From Gammaproteobacteria bacterium (GTDB lineage: Bacteria; Pseudomonadota; Gammaproteobacteria; GRL18): a DNA stretch of 8,468 nt. The first letter of the stretch is position 1. Every line of letters starts with the position of its first letter. The stretch is taken from the NCBI GenBank assembly GCA_024511395.1, contig JANELJ010000030.1, forward strand, positions 1 to 8,468, read 5' to 3'. Of the stretch, positions 5,682 through 8,468 are shown piece by piece. The translations under genes were made by a program, and so were the position numbers. Below the pieces are notes generated by a model. The model did no database searches. It had not been told where the DNA came from and was given only the letters and a program-made list of their open reading frames with translations.

Positions 5682-6006
5682 CTATAACAAGGTCTACTAT
5701 AGAATAAAAAGAAAAACTATGGATAAAAAAGACTGATCTGTCAACACTTTTCCGGACACTTATTTTCGCCCATAAAACACAAAACAAGTCTTGCTTTAAA
5801 CCAGTATCATCAGTTTTTTAATAAAGCAGCAAAATGAAAGAGTAATATTATCGTTTAATGAGTATTTTACTCAGATAATGATTATTGTACAAAAATGTAA
5901 TTGTATGGTTTAAAAAGTGTTCAATTTTATGCTTTAATTTAGAAAAATAAACAGATAAGCCATTTAACCAACTTATGATTGCATAACTATTTGCCATGAT
6001 TACTTT
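5682..6006. other. A+T-rich intergenic region before the three-gene operon
   Basis: No gene is seen in these 325 bp. Visible elements are a 21-bp segment at 5739-5759 beginning TGTCAACAC and ending CCGGACAC, which resembles the ends of some insertion sequences; an inverted pair TGCTTTA (5792-5798) with TAAAGCA (5822-5828); and a long bulged palindrome at 5847-5879. A possible -10 TATGAT lies at 5974-5979 without a good -35. No clear ribosome site precedes the start at 6007. A four-codon frame (ATG 5996) ends in an ATGA overlap with that start and may be chance. Confidence 0.45.
5847..5879. repeat. Bulged palindrome, possible operator of the three-gene operon
   Basis: The inner arms TGAGTA (5859-5864) and TACTCA (5868-5873) are perfect complements around TTT. 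The outer arms ATTATC (5847-5852) and GATAAT (5874-5879) continue the stem with a 6-base bulge on the left side. It lies about 130 bp upstream of the first gene of the operon, near where a promoter may sit. It could bind a regulator or fold in the leader RNA; neither is shown. Confidence 0.35.
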
Positions 6007-6483
6007 ATGAGCAATAAATATAAGAAAACCCTAAAGCAGATATCTCTTAATAAAATCCAGGGCTATCATCCTGAAATTGTAAAGACAGTTGCTATATTAG
6101 CAAACTGTAATTTTGTCAGGCGAATGGATGTTTTGTCAGATGATGCACTTTTACAACTTTTGGACATACATCCGATTTTTTTAAATAAAGTTTCAGATAA
6201 ATATCATGTTGTTGGCGGGTTCAGATCATATCAATTAGCATTAGCCAATGTTAATGAAGAATTAAAAGTAACTTGTCTTGTATACAATAACTTACCAAAA
6301 GAGAAGATAGTTGAAATAGCTCAAACCGATCTATTGGGTTCGGTTATTCTGCACAGTTTGGGTAGTAAATCAGTTGCACAAATTGAAGCAATTATAAGTG
6401 ATATTGGATCTGATGCGGCTAACAAAATTGCCCCGGGGTTAAATTCTACGCGTGCTATTACGAGATTTGAGAAAATTAAGTGA
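6007..6483 (+). CDS. Unknown protein with ParB/sulfiredoxin-like motif, first gene of a coupled trio
   Basis: The product has 158 residues and the family is not recognised. Residues 57-95 resemble the core of the ParB N-terminal/sulfiredoxin-like fold: a strand before PIFLNKV, then KYHVVGGFRSYQLALAN (65-81), which matches the GxxRYxAA nucleotide-binding box of ParB (G71, R73, Y75), then the strand KVTCLVYNNL. The usual GHRR or GERR form is replaced by GGFR, so CTPase or nuclease activity is uncertain. The N-terminus is basic (KYKKTLKQISLNKIQGYHPEI) and the C-terminal third is helical. The start ATG 6007 has no evident ribosome site. The stop overlaps the next start as GTGA (6480-6483). A plasmid-partition role is unlikely without a ParA partner. 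The coding evidence is good (A+T-rich but open, coupled neighbours); function is inferred only from the motif. Confidence 0.75.
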   Translation: MSNKYKKTLKQISLNKIQGYHPEIVKTVAILANCNFVRRMDVLSDDALLQLLDIHPIFLNKVSDKYHVVGGFRSYQLALANVNEELKVTCLVYNNLPKEKIVEIAQTDLLGSVILHSLGSKSVAQIEAIISDIGSDAANKIAPGLNSTRAITRFEKIK

Positions 6484-6758
6484 CTGAGTTAGAAAAAATA
6501 ATCTCTAAACTGCCGATTTCTGAGCATAGCAAATCATTAATTCCGGATTATATTAATTTTATTCAGGCCCCAGTTGGATTGAAAGCTCTGGCGGGTGTGT
6601 CTGAAGTTTATCTGGAACTGGTTAACCTCGGTGGTTTTCAGGATTTTCCATATGCTCAGGCATCAAAATTTTCCTCATTAGCAAAAGAAATTGTTGATTC
6701 TGAGCAAAAATTACAAACAACTCTTCCAGAACTGGCAACGAATCGCCAAAAAAAGTGA
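6480..6758 (+). CDS. Unknown small helical protein, second gene of the trio
   Basis: The product has 92 residues and is not recognised. The sequence looks mostly alpha-helical, with a hydrophobic middle (FIQAPVGLKALAGVSEVYLELVNLG, residues about 27-51) that is not long or greasy enough to be a confident membrane segment, and a charged C-terminus ending NRQKK. No signal peptide or catalytic motif is seen. It starts at GTG 6480, overlapping the stop of the first gene by four bases, and its own stop overlaps the third gene's GTG in the same way. This spacing implies re-initiation and fixed stoichiometry, so it may bridge the flanking proteins in one complex. That role is inference. Confidence 0.68.
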   Translation: MTELEKIISKLPISEHSKSLIPDYINFIQAPVGLKALAGVSEVYLELVNLGGFQDFPYAQASKFSSLAKEIVDSEQKLQTTLPELATNRQKK

Positions 6759-7348
6759 CTACCGCGTTACGCGGAGTTTATACAGACTATCCAGCCTACG
6801 CGCTTTTTTACTATAAAAACAATATTAATCCAGGCGCATTTCTTCGCTTGCAGCAGGCAATGCTTGCAGGCATAAATCTGCCTCAGGGGATTTACCATTT
6901 TAAAAAAACAGATTTTGCAATGTATGGGCTGGCTGTCAGAGAGTTGACAGATACAAAAGAAGGACGTGAGTGGTTAAAAAATGTAGATCAGGATGAACTG
7001 GATTCCTTTAAAAAAATTCAAATTGCTATTGAAGAATTAATAAATGATTTGGAATCATTGGAAGATTCTGAGGATAGCAAGAAACTGTACTGGCTCATAC
7101 GTCAATTGAGAGCATCTCACCTGTTTTTTGATGTTGCTACAAATAAAAGCATAATACGGCGAACTGTAAGTCAAATTGGAAGTCAAGTAGCTTTCGTAAA
7201 ACTGCGAAATTCACTTGGAATACGTGGTGTCAGTGATATTGGTAAGGATCAATATTGCGAATTAAAGGTCCTGGGTGATCTGGATGATATGAGTGAACAT
7301 CCAGCAATTTATTCAGTCAATAAAATGCCGGATAAAGGGGGGTTTTAG
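6755..7348 (+). CDS. Unknown protein, third gene of the trio (frame probably continues past a G6 tract)
   Basis: The product has 197 residues and is not recognised. The N-terminal part is rich in aromatic residues (VYTDYPAYALFYYKNN, 8-23), the middle holds an acidic helical stretch (INDLESLEDSEDSKK, 96-110), and a more basic part follows (NKSIIRRTVSQ, 130-140). No catalytic signature is obvious. It begins at GTG 6755 within the preceding stop; no ribosome site is seen, so translation likely depends on coupling. Codons 3-6 form a tight hairpin CCGCG-TTA-CGCGG (6762-6774). The frame ends at TAG 7346-7348, immediately after GGGGGG (7337-7342). One base more in that tract, or a -1 shift, would continue the protein for about 30 further plausible residues. 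The annotated C-terminus is therefore doubtful. Confidence 0.7.
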   Translation: MTTALRGVYTDYPAYALFYYKNNINPGAFLRLQQAMLAGINLPQGIYHFKKTDFAMYGLAVRELTDTKEGREWLKNVDQDELDSFKKIQIAIEELINDLESLEDSEDSKKLYWLIRQLRASHLFFDVATNKSIIRRTVSQIGSQVAFVKLRNSLGIRGVSDIGKDQYCELKVLGDLDDMSEHPAIYSVNKMPDKGGF

Positions 7349-7443
7349 ATGAGTTGGAAAAATTGGGGGTTGAGCATCAGGAAATAGAACAGCAATATGA
7401 ATTTATCTTTGTAAAATACCAGGATATTCCGGCCTACGCTCAA
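7337..7443 (+). pseudogene. Out-of-frame 3' continuation of the third trio gene, cut at the island border
   Basis: Directly after the G6 tract the -1 frame reads VLDELEKLGVEHQEIEQQ, then [18 protein letters not shown], with good A+T-rich codon use like that of the upstream gene. It has no start with a ribosome site except a TTG at 7354, so it reads better as a continuation than as a separate gene. Past about 7440 the same frame runs into unrelated G+C-rich sequence belonging to the MNIO gene in another frame and soon stops. The end of this protein has thus probably been removed by the junction. Causes could be mutation, sequencing error in the homopolymer, or programmed frameshifting. Confidence 0.5.
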
Positions 7444-7741
7444 ATTGCATCAACCATGGTTTCGATCTTCTGGACTATATTCGCGGTGTACCTCCAGAGC
7501 GGGTGTGGGAGATGCATCTTGCCGGGCATACCACCAATGCTTCGGGAAAAATCATGATCGATACCCATGATATGCCTATCCGGGACGAGGTTCTGGACCT
7601 GTATGCGCAGAGTTGTGAACTCCTGGGTCCCGTATCTACCATGAACGAGAGGATGACAATATCCCACCCTTGGCAGAGCTGCTGGATGAACTGCAGCGGG
7701 TGCGGGAGGTCGGCAGCGCTTGCTGGGGAACGGATACATGA
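7440..7741 (+). pseudogene. bufB: MNIO (DUF692, BufB-like) enzyme, C-terminal fragment with frameshift
   Basis: MNIO enzymes are iron-dependent oxidases that modify cysteines of small peptides; BufB acts on bufferins in copper stress. Only the last about 100 residues are present. From about 7443 one frame reads [20 protein letters not shown], then [13 protein letters not shown] and [12 protein letters not shown], the classic DUF692 HLAGH...DTHD region with metal-ligand histidines and aspartates. Near 7650 the frame breaks: MNER in the first frame and [19 protein letters not shown] in the next, where the family has an unbroken ExxDDNIPP-like run, so one base has been lost. The last frame ends at TGA 7739-7741, overlapping the start of the DUF2063 gene as ATGA. 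About 200 N-terminal residues are missing at the island junction and the usual precursor gene is absent. The gene is not functional as read. Confidence 0.8.
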
Positions 7742-8345
7742 AGGGCCTGGAAGAGCTTCAACATGCTTTTGGCAACTATCTCACGGGCGCTGATACTACA
7801 GTTCCCAGGAACGTGGCCGGGGATGACAAGGCCGACCTCAAAGAGCGCATGGATCTCTACGCAGGAGCCTATCGTGCCCGCCTGGCGGAGAGTCTGGGCG
7901 TGGATTTTCCCTGCCTGTGGGTCATGTTCGGGGATGATCAATTCTATCAGTTGTGCTTGGATTACATTCGCCACCATCCTTCTACTTTTTCATCCATCTA
8001 TCGGCTATTCCCAGGTGGCGGAAATGGCGGCGTTCGAATGGGCTCAGGGCATGGTGTTCGATGCCCGGGATGCGCAGCACCTAGCGGCTATGGCGCCAGG
8101 ACAATGGCCAGATATGCACTTCAGTTTCACTCCAGCTCTACAGCGTCTAGATCTGGAGTGGAATATCCCGTTGCTCTGGGCAGCTCTGGACCGAGAAGAT
8201 GACGCGTTGCCCGAATTGGAGCAGCAGCCATGTCCTGTGGGCTGGCTGTTATGGCGTTAGAATCTGACCCCCGGTTGGCGGCTGGACGTGGATGAGGCCT
8301 GGGCACGGCCTGATTTGCGCGATCAGCTAAGCCGTGGCCCGCCGC
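7738..8345 (+). pseudogene. bufC: DUF2063 (BufC-like) putative DNA-binding/partner protein, decayed
   Basis: DUF2063 proteins are encoded next to MNIO enzymes and help present the peptide substrate. From ATG 7738 the frame reads [14 protein letters not shown], then MDLYAGAYRARLAESLGVDFPCLWVMFGD and YIRHHPST, typical of the N-terminal domain. At the T5 run (7986-7990) the frame is lost; one T fewer would join HPSTF to HPSIGY in the next frame. That frame continues VAEMAAFEWAQGMVFDA, then FTPALQRLDLEWNIPLLW and VGWLLWR, the C-terminal domain, apparently with a further gap of roughly 20 residues between GY and SQVAEM. A TAG at 8258-8260 then replaces what is probably a glutamine codon before NLTPGWRLDVDEAW. 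Similarity fades near 8345. Several independent lesions show decay, or very poor sequence quality. Confidence 0.78.
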
Positions 8346-8468
8346 CATCCTGCCGGTTTAAGGTGCCGCGTTGTTTTTCTCTTCTCGAAAGCCATATTTC
8401 CAGCTCCTGGCTGTTGATCTTGATGTCATCCGTCAGCAGGCGCTTGGCAAGCGCCGGATCCTCCAGAG
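8323..8468 (-). CDS. 3' part of an unidentified minus-strand gene (partial)
   Basis: A minus-strand frame enters from the right edge and stops at TGA 8325-8323. It encodes about 48 residues, including LEDPALAKRLLTDDIKIN and SQELEIWLSRREKQRG, which have a natural composition and helical look. The last about 12 residues (after RGT) are antisense to the end of the DUF2063 remnant and look arbitrary, so the true C-terminus may have been replaced at a junction near 8346-8360. The family is not recognised, and most of the gene lies outside the window. Confidence 0.5.
   Translation of the reverse strand, partial: LEDPALAKRLLTDDIKINSQELEIWLSRREKQRGTLNRQDGGGPRLS

Noticed and set aside
7440..7977. Long minus-strand frames opposite the MNIO and DUF2063 remnants
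   Set aside because: Antisense to clearly recognisable family sequence; they stay open because of high G+C content.
1..8468. CRISPR arrays, tRNA or rRNA genes, complete insertion sequences
   Set aside because: No regularly spaced long repeats, no cloverleaf-like sequence and no transposase were seen on either strand.

Overview
The window looks like a piece of a gammaproteobacterial chromosome from an organism with a Calvin-Benson-Bassham cycle. The best evidence is a complete phosphoribulokinase of the proteobacterial (about 290-residue) type beside a complete purD, and a YafN/YafO-type toxin-antitoxin locus of the enterobacterial kind. A sulfur-oxidising or similar autotroph would fit, but no gene here proves it.

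Region by region. (1) 1-2465 is ordinary core DNA of about 48% G+C by eye: the tail of a plus-strand gene, a strong bidirectional terminator, then prk and purD, both on the minus strand. (2) 2466-2585 is a G+C-richer minus-strand coding remnant, which keeps its terminator but has lost its 5' part. (3) About 2590-7440 is an A+T-rich accessory island (about 36-38% G+C), with all genes on the plus strand. It holds a long gene-free stretch; a yafN-like antitoxin with a yafO toxin broken by an internal deletion and frameshift; a structured intergenic segment; an HTH-ImmA/IrrE metallopeptidase overlapping a PIN-domain protein, which looks like an intact toxin-antitoxin-like pair; and a three-gene operon of unrecognised proteins whose stops and starts overlap as GTGA. 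The first of the three carries a ParB/sulfiredoxin-like motif. (4) About 7440-8350 is G+C-rich (near 60%) and holds the truncated, frameshifted end of an MNIO (DUF692, BufB-like) gene followed by a decayed DUF2063 (BufC-like) gene. (5) The right edge carries the 3' part of an unidentified minus-strand gene.

How the parts work together: prk and purD are independent housekeeping genes (CO2 acceptor regeneration and purine synthesis). The island behaves like a defence or stabilisation island built by successive insertions and deletions: both borders cut coding sequence, one toxin-antitoxin module is dead on the toxin side, one looks alive, and the translationally coupled trio at 6007-7348 is the best candidate for an undescribed system. 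The trio's last gene runs up to a G6 tract, beyond which its reading appears to continue in the -1 frame until the MNIO junction.

All identifications rest on reading motifs and remembered family sequences; no database search was possible.
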